This document shows positions 45,101 to 57,870 of a stretch of DNA of 64,000 nt, one piece after another (within the stretch, counting starts at the first letter, position 1; every line of letters begins with the position of its first letter). This DNA is from Gonium pectorale. Taxonomy: Eukaryota; Chlorophyta; Chlorophyceae; Chlamydomonadales; Volvocaceae. The notes beneath the pieces were generated by a model, which worked only from the letters and a program-made list of their open reading frames with translations, made no database searches and was not told the DNA's origin. The stretch is taken from positions 994,684 to 1,058,683 of the forward strand of contig LSYV01000015.1 in assembly GCA_001584585.1 (NCBI GenBank). The letters run 5' to 3'. The translations under genes and the position numbers were made by a program.

Positions 45101-48100
45101 GGCTTGAGGAATGGCAGCAGTCGTACCAGCGTAAGCAGGAGAGGCAGACCTGCGGAGGTCGTATGGCGGGCTGGCGTTGCGTTTTTTGTATCAGAAATGC
45201 ATGGTCACCCAGGGGAGAACGGAGGCGGCAGGGTCCGGAAGACGTGTATCTTTGCCCAACCCAGAGCGGAAACAGCGCGTCCCCACCGCCTTACAAACCG
45301 CTGCTGTATGTTCGACGCTCGACGCGGGGTCCCTCTACGCACCCGGAGCCCTATCGCGCCAGTTGGGGTCGGGTGCTCCGTACGACATGTAGCTGCCGTA
45401 CAGGGGGTGCCACGCTGTCAGCAGCTTCCCAAGGGCAGCATTGACCCGCATCAGAAGATGACCCACGCCCAGTAGCTCCAGGGGCTGCACGCCGCGCCGC
45501 AGGAGCTCAGTCACCGCGGCAAAGGCGCCCGGCGGCGGCGCCGCCGCCGCGGCGACGAAAGCCGCGGTGGACGCGGAGGAGAAGGAGGGCCCTAGGGAGG
45601 ATAGCGAAGAGGCAGAGGCCGCGGTGGCCATGCTCATGCCGAGAAGGGAGGAGCTGCCGGATGAAGTGGCGAAGCCGATTGAAGAGCCGCCGGGGAAGAG
45701 GGAGGAGATGCCGCCGGCGGATGGCGTGACGGTGCGGCGGAGCAGCGCCTGATGGGGTAAGTGGCGGAGGGTTCGTGCTGGAGAGGCGCCGGTACAGAGA
45801 GCGGACGAGAGGAGAGAACAGTCGTGCGTGAAGTGGGCGCAAAAATGCGGAAGCGCGGGCCTTAGCAGCGGAATGACCGCGCTTGCGAGGGCCTGGGACA
45901 TAGCAGAGTCAAGTCGGGCGGTGTGCGCAAGGCGGGAGAGAAGTTGGAGCCGCGGCCAACCCGGCAGGCGTCCCAGTCGGGCCCGCAATCTTCCTGCCCT
46001 CGCCCACCTGCAGCCCCGAGCTGCTGCTGCTCCCGTGCAGCCCGCCGCCGCCGCCCCCACTGCTGCCGTAAGAGGGGTAGCCGCTGCCGCCACCGCCCTG
46101 CCCCGGGGCCGCTGCTGCTGAAGGCGAGCGGCGGGAAGGTGCGATAAGGTAAGCGCAACGGTGGAGTACCAGAGGGTAGACTCCCAACAATAAGAATGCA
46201 ATGACCATCCAGCAGAGGTTGCCAGGGGCAAGGCAATCGTACAGTATTGTCGCCCCAGATGCCCGCCCTCGCCACTGCTCACCAGACTGCGTCCGCCGGT
46301 GCTGCGCCCCCGTCGAGACGCCGCTGCCCGGAGCGGCAGCCGCAGCCGGCGCCGTCAGGATGAGAGCCTGCGGCGGGTGGTGCCGCACAGCTATGGGTCA
46401 GCAGGGCATAACAGGGCCGCACCTGCATGCGGGTCAGGTCCGACACAATGTCCCCGTTCCTCGCGTCCTCCCGCCTGGACATGCCCGGCGTCCGCCCGCC
46501 CACCTGCAGGGCCCTCATGCCCGCCATGATGCAGTCGGTGCAGTCCGACGTGAGGAACTCGACAATCAGGTTCTGTACCGCGTACTCGGGGGACAGCTCC
46601 GACAACGGAGCGATCACATCCTGGGGAAGGGGAGGGGTAGACGAGGCCCACGTGTGCAAGCAGTGCTGCAATTATTTCGGAAACAGTGCGAATGCCGTAC
46701 CAGGAATCTCTACGCCTAACCAGAGACGTGTCATGGCTGCGCAGGGCAGCCAACAACGTCGGCAAGAACGCCGGCAAGAACGCACTGGCCTGCAGGTGCA
46801 GCCTCCAGGAACAAACCCGAGGGAGCGCGGACAACAGAGGGAAGCCGTAGACCCGGAAGGCCCGGCTGGGCAGGAGCAGGCCGGGGGTGTGCCCGCGCAC
46901 CATTACCTGCCCACACTCCCCCATCGCCCTCCCCTCTCCCCCTCCCCTCTCCCCCAAATCTCCCTTCACGCATCCCGCAGCCCCACCAGTATCTCCTGCA
47001 TGCTCATGCCCCCCTTCTTCGCAAGCTCCTTGACGGGCTTGAGCACCCGGTCCAGCCACTTGTACAGCTCGGAGCGGATGATGTGCGCCCCGTAGCGGAC
47101 CAGGTAGGAGCACGCCAGCAGCACCAGGCAGCGCACGCACGCGGAGCGATTCTCCTTCACCTGCGGCCGGCAGCCGGAAGAAGCGTTTTACGGAAAATGG
47201 TGTGGATATCAGCTGGGCTGGGCGGCAGCAGCATTCGTCCCATGCTGCTGGCGCCCAGCCCGTTGGCCTCCAGCAGCCGGAGGTGGGGGAAGCGGGTGAT
47301 GCAGAGTGCATCAGGTTATGGACATTGGGAGTAGGTGTCTCTCGAGGGCGCAACGCAACTGCGGCCTGGAGTCGCCGACCCCGAATCCACGATTTCTGCT
47401 TGCCCACAGGCCGGCCTATCTCTCCCTGCTCGTCCCTTACCCTGCCCTTTCGGCATCCTATCCGAGCATTTATCCTCCTGCCACAACGTTCGATCGCCCC
47501 GCCCCGGCCGTCAGCCGTCCTGCCTGCCGTCAGTTCGGCTTCCATCGGCCCCCCACGCCACCCAACCCGGCAGCCCCACCTTGAGCCCCTTGTGCATAAA
47601 GTCCGCAATTCCGTCGCTGTGGTCGCTGAAGTCCTGGTCGGAGGAGAGGCACAGCAGCGTGGTGGCCAGCGGGTACCCGTCCTGGCGAGGGAGAGGGGCC
47701 GCAAAGAGGTTGTTAATGTGAAGCTGTAATTCAGAAATGAAAGATGCTTAGTGCGGCTAGGGGTGATGGCTGCGCAGCCTAGGCACAAGCACAGCGACAT
47801 GCGGGGCACTTCACCATCCTGGCCAGCATCCGATCGCCACACTCCGCACTGGGGCCCCGCCCCGCAGTCAGCGGCCCCGGCCCCACCTTGTCCCCACCCT
47901 CGTCCAGTCCCCCGGCCCTCGCCCGCCTGCAGCCCGCCTGCCCCCCACGACCGGCCCCACGTTGACGTGCTTGGCGTGCTGCTTCATCCACGAGGTGATG
48001 TCGGCCCGCATGCTCATGACCGCTCGGTACCAGTCCTCCATCGCCTGCCCGCCCAGCTCCTCGGCGGCCCGCTGCTGCGCATTGGAGCGGACCAGCGGCA

Positions 48101-51100
48101 GCAGGCAGCACGATAGCATGTCGCACAGAGCGTGGTGGATCTGCACGGCGGCGAGGGCGGCAGGAGGGGAACGAGGGAAGTGTGCTCCACGGACACGAAG
48201 AGAGTTACGGGCGGAGGATGGGATGCAGCGGATCAACATCGGCCAAGAGGGACAGCATAACGGCATCACACGAGGCAGGAGGACTCCTTGTTGCACTGAG
48301 GATCCGCCTCAGCTGGAGAGACCCGCTAGAAACCGACCCGGATTAATTGACAGCGGGTGGGTTCACCTACTAATTCCACACCTTATCCTTTAAAGCTCTA
48401 TATCGTGTGCGCCCGCACGCACCTGGCTCTTCTTGACAGGCGCAGTGTGCTGCAGCGGGTGCGCCCTGCGCAGGAAGGACACCGCCTCCCGCACCGCTTC
48501 GGGGCTGGAGAAGGATAGCACCACGTGGCGCATGCCGCCAGCAAGCCGCACAATCTGTGAAGGTCGGGTGCGCAGGCAACGAACCAGTTCGCAAGAGCGG
48601 CGGCCTACTTGGGGGCTGAGACTGTTTGTACGCACTGCGGCATGTTGGTGAGAGCGGGTGGGCCCCGGCACAGCAGTGACGAGCTCTGCGTGTTGCGAAT
48701 GCTGCATCAGCACGCCCACTCGCAGCTGGCGGCTCGGGGCCACTGTATCCCCCTGGTCGGACTCACCTGCGACCTCAGCAGGTCATAGTTGGGCTTCCCG
48801 CCCGTGATGGGGTCCTTCTTGGCGTTGACCCGCTCCGCCAGAGACCTGGGCCGCAGGTCAGCAGCGAGACGGCAGGCGCCGGCATAATCGCAGGCTCGAG
48901 GCACGAAGATAACAAGTCGGGCTGCTGTCCCCGCCTGCACTCTGCTCGCCCCCGAAAGGTATAGGCAGCGCAACATGTATGCCCAAACCCGCGCCATCAT
49001 CCGCCTCAGGATATACGCCCTGCATCCCCGTCCTGAACATCCGGCGCAAGCCTCCGATACTCCAGAGGTGCTAACACCCATCGCATCTCCTCGCCGCCGC
49101 CGCTGCTGCCCCACTTACCTGAGGAATGGCTCCACCACGTGCGCCAGCGCCACTCTGCGGCTGACCGCCCCCAGCACCCTGCCCGCAGCCCCCGCCATGA
49201 GCCGCGACAGGGGCAGCAGCTCCGGAGCAAGCAGCTCATCAGACATGAGCAGGAGGCCCATGCAGCCCCTGGGGCCGGGCCAGCAGAACGGGATGAGGCA
49301 CCAAGGAGCATTCAACACAAAAGTTGATGGGACGTGCAGGGCCGCATGGCACGATGGCACTTAAGGGTGTAGGTTAGAGTATAAGTCCGCGGGACACCTG
49401 GGTGGATGATTGGCGCCTCGCGACATTCCAGGCTATCCGACATTTACTGCCTCGCGTCGTTTCAGCCCCAGCTGCGCATAGCTACCAACCGCCGGCCTGC
49501 CCTTCCGCTCCCCAGGCAGCAGCCCTCTCTCACTTCTGCAGCCCCTCATAGTAGCTCACGAACTCGGGCTTCTCCAACCACTCCTCCTCATACGCCTCCA
49601 GCACCACCAGGGCAGCCTCCAGGTACACCACCTCCATGGCGGCCTGCGGGGAACCGAGGGTGGACATCGGGTGGTAGCGCAAGCGCGTCAGGAGGCAGAG
49701 GCAGGGACAGCGGGCGTCAGGACGCGAAGGCAAGTCCGATGCCGTGGCCGATGGTGCGCGTGTTTGACGGTGCGCTTGTTGGTGCACATCTGTTTCAGCA
49801 GATGTGCATCAGGGCAGCGGTCAGGGAGAAGGATGCGCCCGCAACAGGACCGACCCGTGGGTCGGGGCAGCCTGCGCGTCAGCAGCATACAGCCTCCGGG
49901 CTCCCTGATGGGCCCCAATCGCAGCTCCCAGTCTGCGGCTCATGAAGTCTACACCACTCACTTTAGCAGTGTACGTAACCCTTCTGGCTTATCCCTCCCA
50001 GGAGCATTGTAACATAAACAGTAACCCATCCCCCGCCTGCTGTGGCAGAACAGCGGGCTGCATCGGGGTAGAGCCGCCATCAGCCGAAGCCACTGAGGGC
50101 TCTCCCCCCATGCCAGCGATGCCTTCTTCTTAGCCCTGGCTACAGCGCGCGGAGGCAAGCCGCCGCCCAGCACCAAGCACGACCTATGACAGGCCAGTAC
50201 ATCCGGCGGCCGGAACAGATAGCCGGATCATGAAACGCAACAGCGGCATGGCGCAGAGCCCCTGCAGCGTTCAGAACTTTCGCGCCATCCACCTATGATG
50301 CTGCAGGCTCTCCAGGCCCCTGCCCTCTCAACCCGCCCCCCACCCCCGAGCCTCGCTCCTGCCCGCACGCCACCGATTCACCACCCACCCGCTTGCTGAA
50401 CACCGTGTTCCGGTCGCGGTCCGTCTTATTGGGCATGGCCGCCAGCGCGTTGTGGTTGGCCGCCCGCCAGCCCTCCAGCTGCCGCACCAGCAGCGGCAGG
50501 TGGTGGCCCACCAGCAGCCGCAGGGACGCCAGGGAGCGGCCAAATCGGGGGTCGCCCAGCAGGGAGGGCAGAGCCTCCTGCGGATGGAAGAGCGGCAGAG
50601 GTGCAGAGGCTGTGAGGAGACAGAGATCGCACTAGGGAGAAGGTAAGTCGACGCATGGCTTATGACCAAACGAGGCCCACTGCAAGCAGTCGCATGGCTG
50701 CACGGCGCCCGACCGCTACGGAGGCCAAGGTGAGGGGGGGCAACTGAGGGATGAGCGGCCTGGGCACCGGATTAAGGTGGAAGGGAGAACGTGGTCAAGG
50801 AAGAGCATGGTACTAGTGTTTCCTCATGGTCACATAGGGCGCACAGGCTAGTGTCCGTCTAGGCAGGCCACAGCTCTAACAAGCTGTGAGGGAGCCGCCT
50901 GGCATACACGTCAGCTGCAGGTCCCCATTAGGTGCAAATCAATCGCCGATCCCTATCAAGCGTGTGCGCTTTGCGGGGCGTGTGTGGGGCATGGCTGTGC
51001 GCAACCCAAAGAGGGTGTGTTCCAAGAAGGCGGGTAGCCGGGTGCCACCGCACAGCTTCCGCGCGACGCTGCCCAGAACCTTCCGACGTTTGACCCCATG

Positions 51101-51291
51101 TTGTGTATGATAATCATTGAAGGCTACTACTAGGACTCCATGATGCGGCCGTCCGCCTTCGCCGGTCGGGCAACCCCCGTGACAGGCAAGTTCCACCGGA
51201 GCATTACCTGCGGCGAGGCTTTGACCAGAACATCGTCACCCGCCTTTAAAAACTGCTTGAGCAGCAGCTCCGCTGCGGGCAAGCTCTGCAT
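33129..51291 (-). CDS. FRY: Furry / PAG1 / Mor2-family cell-morphogenesis protein, about 18 kb, many exons
   Basis: Furry proteins are very large HEAT/ARM-like scaffolds that work with NDR kinases in cell polarity and shape. The first exon, 51291-51208, gives MQSLPAAELLLKQFLKAGDD. Exon 2 (about 50575-50391) gives SLASLRLLVGHHLPLLVRQL. Later N-terminal blocks match the plant PAG1 order: NYDLLRSQIVRLAGGMRHVV (48.8-48.5 kb), IHHALCDMLSCCLLPLV (48.1 kb), GYPLATTLLCL (47.7 kb) and SPEYAVQNLIVEFL (46.6 kb). The middle has YSLVRPSPLSSEAFWELVQ (41.4 kb) and NASIANGYF (39.5 kb). Further on are KMVDAEQRVREDALAMLAVL (39.2-38.9 kb), HPELSEAVCEEVVSRQLECE (38.1 kb), SERLLKSLYYVTLRHGSALP (37.7 kb) and VAQRIVLYLARVSPAETLGY (37.2 kb). 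C-terminal blocks are VVYEHCPDPQHLPLLLHAAV (36.3 kb) and LVLYPQLWWAALALLHDPRV (35.2 kb). Ala/Gly/Ser insertions separate the conserved blocks. Thirty or more exons are estimated; borders beyond the first two are approximate. The gap at 33880 lies in coding sequence and breaks the frame as written. Confidence 0.88.
33880..33899. other. Assembly gap (20 N) inside FRY coding sequence
   Basis: The conserved frame upstream (ending LLLAMHGGGH) and the frame downstream (GGGEGPAGSGELTAAM) differ by one base. The true gap length must therefore be 1 modulo 3 (for example 19 or 22) if the gene is intact. The 20 N are probably a placeholder in a Gly-rich, GC-rich tract. Confidence 0.9.
38638..38691. repeat. 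Perfect 26 bp inverted repeat with 2-base spacer
   Basis: The left arm 38638-38663 and the right arm 38666-38691 are exact reverse complements around the bases AC. They lie in an intron of FRY. Such a long, perfect hairpin could be a real foldback element or an inverted-read artefact. Confidence 0.95.
43940..44200. repeat. Near-duplicate G-rich sequence flanking a 20 N gap in a FRY intron
   Basis: The sequence gggcgcaagcgagtgcgcga followed by ggctggg occurs on both sides of the N run at 44041-44060 (at about 43965 and 44141). Each copy is preceded by G runs and followed by diverging copies of the same downstream bases. A GTA/TAG microsatellite adjoins the gap. This looks like a low-quality contig end overlapping the next contig. 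One isolated N is at 44129. Confidence 0.75.
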
Positions 51292-51638
51292 GGGACTGGC
51301 TGCAGCGACTCCCGCTATAGCAAACGGTCTCGCTAGAGCCTAAGGCGTAGATTACATGAAATCCACCCTCGGTGTAGCATACAGCATGATCGGCCACAAA
51401 GGGCCCGCACTCGCTAAAATGCTCTTAAAAACGCGCGTAACACTCAGGGTACCGGAGTTGAACGGTAAGTCTAGCGGTAAACCATTCAGTAGTCAATTGG
51501 GCTTCTGGCGGCAGGGAGCACAGGAAGGTAGTATTCGGAGCAGGATGGGTTTAGGTTGTACACCCGCGATTTTCTTGGATTACGACTATCAATATTGCAC
51601 ACTTTAGTGACATTACATTTGAGCCAGTAACGAGCAAT
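51292..51638. promoter_or_regulatory. Divergent promoter region, FRY (-) / succinyl-CoA ligase beta (+)
   Basis: These 347 bases lie between two opposite start codons. No TATA box is clear. The part nearest 51638 is AT-rich (cattacatttgagcc) and probably forms the 5' UTR of the ligase gene. Confidence 0.5.
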
Positions 51639-54600
51639 ATGCTGTCCCTGGCCGCTCGACTGCTTGCCAGAGAGGGTTCCGCGGGGTCTTTCTCCCTCGG
51701 TGCACTGTCTCAATGCCAGCAACTGCGGTTCTTCAATGTGCACGAGTACCAGGTCCGTCGGGGAAGTGCCTTGCGTGTCGGGCGATGGCTGGGGTCACGG
51801 AACGCGACGGCAGCTAACTGCGGCGCTGTGGATGTGATTCTGGCTAGTTGGCGTGCACGGCCTGTCTTCATCTCGATTGACAATGCAGCGGTAGCGGCCT
51901 TGCGGGGTAATGTTGGTCATACTCCGCCCATCTGTTACTCGCAGGGCGCCCAGCTCATGAGCAAGTTCGGCATCAATGTGCCTCCCGGAATTCCTGCCAA
52001 GTCCATGGACGAAGTCGCAAAGGCCGTGGATCAGATGGCGGATGAAAACGGCGAGGTGGGCATCCTGGGTTGGCGTAACGGGCCAACGGCGTGACGGCCA
52101 CTGGCGACACCCCTGGCCAGACGTGCCACACACACCTGCATGGCATTTACCCATGCATATGCTTTAGAACAATGCGGACATTGCGCTAGTAGTGTGTCCA
52201 CGACCACTGCCGACACGTTGCAACACCCGGCGGGCCGCAAAGGGCTGCAAGATGGCGGGTCCAGGGGCTGCAAGACGGTATCCTCACAGTACCCACGCGC
52301 GCCGTGTCGCTGATACTGCCGACTCACCGATCTTGAGGGTCTGCCCTGGAGAGCTTGGGCCGCCTCTGCACCTTCTGCAGCTCCACCAGTATGGCGAGGA
52401 GCCGCCCCAAGCGGGCAGTTTACCCGAGGTGGATGCGGCCGTGGCATCATCCCAGGGAGCCGCCCATGCGGACGACCAGCGTCGTATGGGACCAGCAGTG
52501 CGGCACCTCATGATCAGGCGGCTGTTGTCCCCTTGGCTCGCAAGGCTAGTTGGTGTCACGGGCTGGCCATGGCAATGCGCCGGCCTGCTCTCCGCATCAG
52601 GTGGGCTGGCCCCATGGCCACGGCCATCATGCGGAAGATCGTGCTCGATGGGCTCTATGGGCCCCTGGGCCAGCTCCGTGTGACATGTTCCCTCGGTAGA
52701 CGCGATGGACGCCGGTCGCTTTGCTGTCCGGCAGCTGCCCTGAACACCCGGGCAAAAGCACCGTGCTGCACGCCTGCCTATGCGGCCTGACCCGCTGATT
52801 CACCCAACTGGATGAGCTCGCTGTGGAGAAACTGTGTTCCCGTGCGGTTCGCAAGTGGGCGGCCCAGCTCCAGTCCTGGGCGGCTGGCCAACTGGCTGCA
52901 AATCGAAGGTGGCCGTCCTGTCGTGTCGGGGACAGTGCCATGATTGATGGCAGTGTTGGGCAGAGTCAGCTGTGTGGAAGCCGGAATGGGGCCCTGCCTC
53001 CTGAAACCGTTTGCACCAAGGGCAGGCCATGCCGGTCACATGTATGGCAGCCCTCACCTCGTGACCGGCTGGGGAGCGGGCTCCGCAGCGTGCCGAAGCA
53101 GTAGGCCCTGCATGACCAGCCCGCACCGCTGCGCAGTGTGGGGGTGCACCGTGGCCGGTGCCCAGGCGATCGCATGCCTTCTGCGCGCACATGCCCGGGT
53201 GCCTGCTTCATGCTGGCCGGCTGGATGCTGGAGGCGGCTCAGCCGTTGCTGTCCTGAGCTGCAAGCTGCTCGCGGCATGGGGAGAGGCTTGGACAGCGCC
53301 AAGGGCAAGGCGAAAACAACGCTGGGTGCCGCTCACGCGGATGCCCTGCAATCCCGTCAGGACGATGCGTAGTGGGCATGTCACCCGGACTCTGGCATGC
53401 TTTCTGTGTACCGGGTGGCTCTTCGCCCCCCCTCCCGCGTTCTCCATGGCTGCCCATGTGCGCCTTCCTGCTTCTCTCTTCATCCCTAGCCCAGGGATTA
53501 ACTAGGGGTGGGCTGAGGCACTACCCCGACCCCAACAAGTCCGTCTGCCTACCACGTGTCTTCTCGGTCGATACTCTTCGTCACGTCTTGTGCATGTGCG
53601 CTCCCACCTGGCCGCTACGCCCAGCCCTTGACGCGGGAAAAAGGACGGCTCTGGACAGCAGGCTGTACACCGTACGAATGCGTGAAATGAACACATCGCA
53701 ACCACGAACTCCGCATCCTTGCTGCACCTCCGTGCAGGTCGTGCTCAAGAGCCAGATCCTGGCAGGTGGCCGCGGCCTGGGCAAGTTCACCAATGGGCTG
53801 CAGGGTGGCGTGCACATCGTGCCCAAGGCCCGGGCCATCGAGCTGGCGGAGCGCATGCTGGGCGGCACGCTGGTGACCAAGCAGACCGGCCCGGCGGGTA
53901 AGCCCGTCAACACGCTGCTGATCGCCCGCAAGATGAAGCTCAAGCGGGAGATGTACTTTGCCATCCTGCTCGACCGCAAGAGCGCCGGGCCAATCATGAT
54001 TGGCTGCAGGTGTGGAGGGGTGGCAGGTCTGGGCGTGTGGCGAGTTGGCGGGGTGGGGGCAGGTAACGGCGGTGGTGATAGACGAGGGGAGGGCAACCGG
54101 GGGCGGCCACGTGCACAGGCAGCTGTGCGTGGTTTGCGCCGTATGTGCTCAGTGGGCTGCGTCACCGCCGCTGCTGCCCAGCAGTCTCGACCCACGGCCC
54201 GCAGCGGGCATGGTCGCAAGCTGCCCGCTGCGTTTGCCCCCAACGCCTGGGGTTAATGGAGGGAAACGGGTCGCGTCGCGGACACCGAGGGTCTGAGGGG
54301 CGTCGTACTGCAACACCTTTCGACATCCACCCCGCCCGCGGCCCTCCATGCCTCCTGCTCACGCATACGCACTCTGCCCTTCACACTTCTTGGAGCATTG
54401 GAACTAAGCGCCCGTCTCCACACTCCCGTACACCCCTAGCGAGGGCGGCACAAGCATTGAGGACCTGGCCGAGAAGTTTCCTGAGAAGATCATCAAGGTG
54501 CCCGTGGACGTGCGGGTGGGCATCACGGACGAGCAGGCCATGCGCATGGTAGAGGGCCTTGCAGTCACGGGCGACAAGCAGGCGGCGGCGCGGCAGATCC

Positions 54601-57283
54601 GGGCGCTGTACGACCTGTTCATCAAATGTGATTGCACCATGGTCGAGGTGAGGGGCGAGGGCACGCGAGGGACGGGGTTTTGGGCTTGTAAGGAGCTACA
54701 TGTGGGAGGGCTCAGGCGCGTACAACATGCGCCGGTGAGGTCGTTGTGGATACTGCCGCGGTCGCGGATGCTTTGAACCCCGGTGCCATGTATCCAGTCC
54801 AGCGCCTAAGCTGTACGGGGCCACGAACCTGAGGTTGTTGCTGGTCCTTCGATTGCCGTCCTCTTCCCTCGCTTTCGTACATGCCACCCGGCAATGGGTC
54901 TGGCGTGTGCTTGAAGTGGACCCCGCTACTAGGAAGCGCCTGATTGGTACAGCACGCGCTGCCGGGCATACGTGCCCATACCCTGGCCTGCTGCCCCACC
55001 CGTTCATTTGCCGTCTCGCAGGTGAACCCACTGGCCGAGTCTCTGGACGGCTCCCTCATCGCCGCCGATGCCAAGATGGGATTCGATGACAACGCGGCGT
55101 ACCGTCAGAAGGCCATCTTTGACCTCAAAGACGAGAGCCAGATCGACCCACGGTGAGGCCAAAGCGGAAGGACGTGGGTACGAGGGGGCCGGTACGGGAT
55201 AGGGCTGAGTGATGAATGGGCGCGGAGGCGGCTTCAAGTGGATGGCATCGGTGGTCTCAACGCAACGCAACGCAACGCGGCCAACTACCCAACGACATGG
55301 CTACCTCCTCTCGGACTTCGCTGCTGCTAACGCTGGGAGTTGGGCCCTTCATAAGGCCTCGCTCGTGGTGGGCCGGCGGGGGCCGCGGGGCTCTCTGCCG
55401 ACGCCGGGTACCTTTCTTCCCTCAAGTGTCCGACGGATACGACTTGCATGCGCCACGGGCTCCTCCAGTATCAACACCTTCGAACCATGTGAACTCTCCC
55501 TGGCGCAGCCCCCGCCTTCTCGCATTTGCACCAGTTCTCGGGCGCCTCCCCTTATCATTTATTCATCCACCCTCCTGCCTGCCCCCCCTGCCCCGCAGTG
55601 AGGTCGCAGCTGCCAAGTACGACCTCAACTACATTGGCCTGGACGGCTCCATCGGCTGCATGGTCAACGGCGCGGGGCTGGCCATGGCCACCATGGACAT
55701 CATCCAGATGCACGGCGGCTCGCCAGCCAACTTCCTGGACGTGGGCGGGAGCGCCAACGAGCAGCAGGTGGGCGCGGGGCGGTTGGGCGCCAGGTCTTGA
55801 GCAGGAGGCGCAGGATGCCGGTGGGCCGGTGAGCGCAATTCGCGGAGAGGCAGGCGTAAGAGAGTCGTATTGTCCCATGTCAACATGTGTGGTGGGTAGC
55901 GGGCGTAAGGGACGAGCGGGCAGTCGGGGTGCCGGCGGGGCGCTCATCAGAGCACTGACACGTAACGATCTTCGGCTTGCGAACCTGCCCGAGAGAGGAC
56001 CTTCATAACTGTGGCGATGGACAAGACGGTAGTGGTAGAGCAGTGCCCAGGTATGGTTCCTCAGCGTGCCCTCCACCCCATTATCCCGCCCGCCCTTCTT
56101 CTCCCATTCCCTACACCACCACCAACGCCAGGTTGTTGAGGCTTTCAAGATCCTGACGGGCGACAAGCAGGTCAAGGCCATCCTGGTCAACATCTTTGGT
56201 AAGTGCACTGCCGCTTTGTCGTTGGAGATCCGGAACATCGGGCCGAGCGCATGAGGGGCACACAATAGAGGCCGGGCAGGGCCAGTTTGCTCTGTTTCGG
56301 CGGGGCTGGAATGCGCCCAGGTACCTGGCGCTGTGTTGGGTGCTCTTTAATCCCTCTTCTCACGCAGCAACTCCTCGCGATCTTCAGCTCTCCATTGCCG
56401 CGGGGTCAGGACCATCCTCCTGGACAGCAAGCGCTGTCGGTCGTCCGCTGCCTCACGGCGCCTCACCACCCCCTCCCTCCCTGCTGCGGCCAGGCGGTAT
56501 CATGAAGTGCGACGTGATTGCTGCGGGTATTGTCAACGCGGCCAAGCAGGTGCGCTGGCGGCGTGTACAGTGCTTGTGCCTGTTTGCTTATGGCGGCGCG
56601 GTGCTCGTCCGGTGCCGGAACCCTGTGCGGTGCAAATGCCATAGAGGGCCCCCTACCACGGCCACGTGTTGGTGGACACGTGTGGGCAGCTGAGCGGCCG
56701 CTGGTGCCAACAGACACTTAGCATTTACTATTAGTTGCGTTCAGGGGCTTATCACGGCGTACATTTCCCTGTGCCGGCGTTGGGACTTAGGCACAACCGA
56801 GGCCCACCCTCGCCCAGCTAATGCCTCTGCCAGCCTGCACCGGGGCTGCTTCAGTTGCTGAGCTGACGTCTGCGAACACCGCGCTGCACACCACAGCCCT
56901 TAACGCATGTTGCGCGCAAAGCCGCCCCCCTCCTCGTCCAGTACACGAGGTTCATGATCGCAACGCCCTCGGCACTGAAGAGTACTCTCATATACCCATC
57001 TCCCATCCCTTTCCTCCTTCCTCTTCCAGACGTTTGCACTGCCCGGTGCCTCGCTCCATGCTCCTTAACCTATCCCTTCTGGCAACTCTCCGCAACCTCC
57101 CTCTTTGTGTCACGCCCGCTCCGCCGCCCCCAGGTGGGCGTGTCGGTGCCGCTGGTTGTCCGGCTGGAGGGCACCAACGTGGAGCGCGGCAAGCAGATCC
57201 TCGCCTCTAGCGGCATGGCTATCATCACTGCAGACGACCTGGACGACGCAGCCAAGAAGGCCGTGGCGTCCATCGCCAAGTAA
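51639..57283 (+). CDS. Succinyl-CoA ligase (synthetase) beta subunit, mitochondrial
   Basis: With the alpha subunit it converts succinyl-CoA, NDP and phosphate to succinate, NTP and CoA in the TCA cycle. Nine exons keep phase: 51639-51752, 51945-52055, 53738-54009, 54440-54647, 55022-55152, 55599-55767, 56132-56198, 56494-56549 and 57131-57283 (1,281 nt, 426 aa, normal for the family). Residues 1-30 are a mitochondrial presequence ([20 protein letters not shown]). The ATP-grasp region starts [18 protein letters not shown] and includes [16 protein letters not shown]. Later come [20 protein letters not shown] and [19 protein letters not shown], then the family signature split over three exons: [23 protein letters not shown] and [21 protein letters not shown] or GDP preference cannot be read from the sequence. 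Intron 2 is 1.7 kb. Confidence 0.97.
52056..53737. other. 1.7 kb intron of the succinyl-CoA ligase gene
   Basis: Much longer than the other introns of the gene (about 300-580 bases). It has no supported coding region, and I found no terminal repeats. Its composition is more even than the exons, so an old insertion is possible but not shown. Confidence 0.5.
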
Positions 57284-57870
57284 GGGCGGGAATGACGCCC
57301 GCGCCGATAGCCGGCGCTGAACACCAGCGTACACCCGGTTCGAGACGGCTGTACGCTTCTCCACCTTGCCCCACCCCCACGCCCGGCTGTTGCCGGACAA
57401 GCGCTGGGCGACAAAGCCGCGCTGTAGAGCTGACGGCGCAGTTGGGGGCATCGACGACAAGCCGGCTTGTGCGGGCGTGGCATCGGGCATAAGATGAATG
57501 TCGCGTATCGTGTCTTGTGGGAGTGATGGCGCGTCTGCTTCACACTTTGTGAGGCTGACGGGTTGGAGGGTTAGCGCGCTGGATGTCGAGGGTGCGGGGC
57601 GTTGTCGATTGCGCCTCTGTGCTCCTTGGAACTTGGCGCCGTGCTGGCAACGCGTTTCCAGCGTTGAACGAGGTACGAGAGCCATGGCCCGTGCGCGCAT
57701 TGATGGCGAGGCCTGCCGTCTGCCGGGCGACTCGACCACGGGTAAGGTGCCTGGTATCGCTGTGGGGCTGCGGGCGTGGCTCGAGCCGCGGTAGTAGTTG
57801 GCTGTGATGGTGGGGCGACTGCGCCGCCGCCGGTGGAGATTGTGTCAGTCATCCGCCTCAGTGCGGGCCT

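Noticed and set aside
52192..53505. Possible gene inside the long succinyl-CoA ligase intron
   Set aside because: Frames on both strands are short, rich in Cys/Trp/Arg and without motifs; nothing supports coding.
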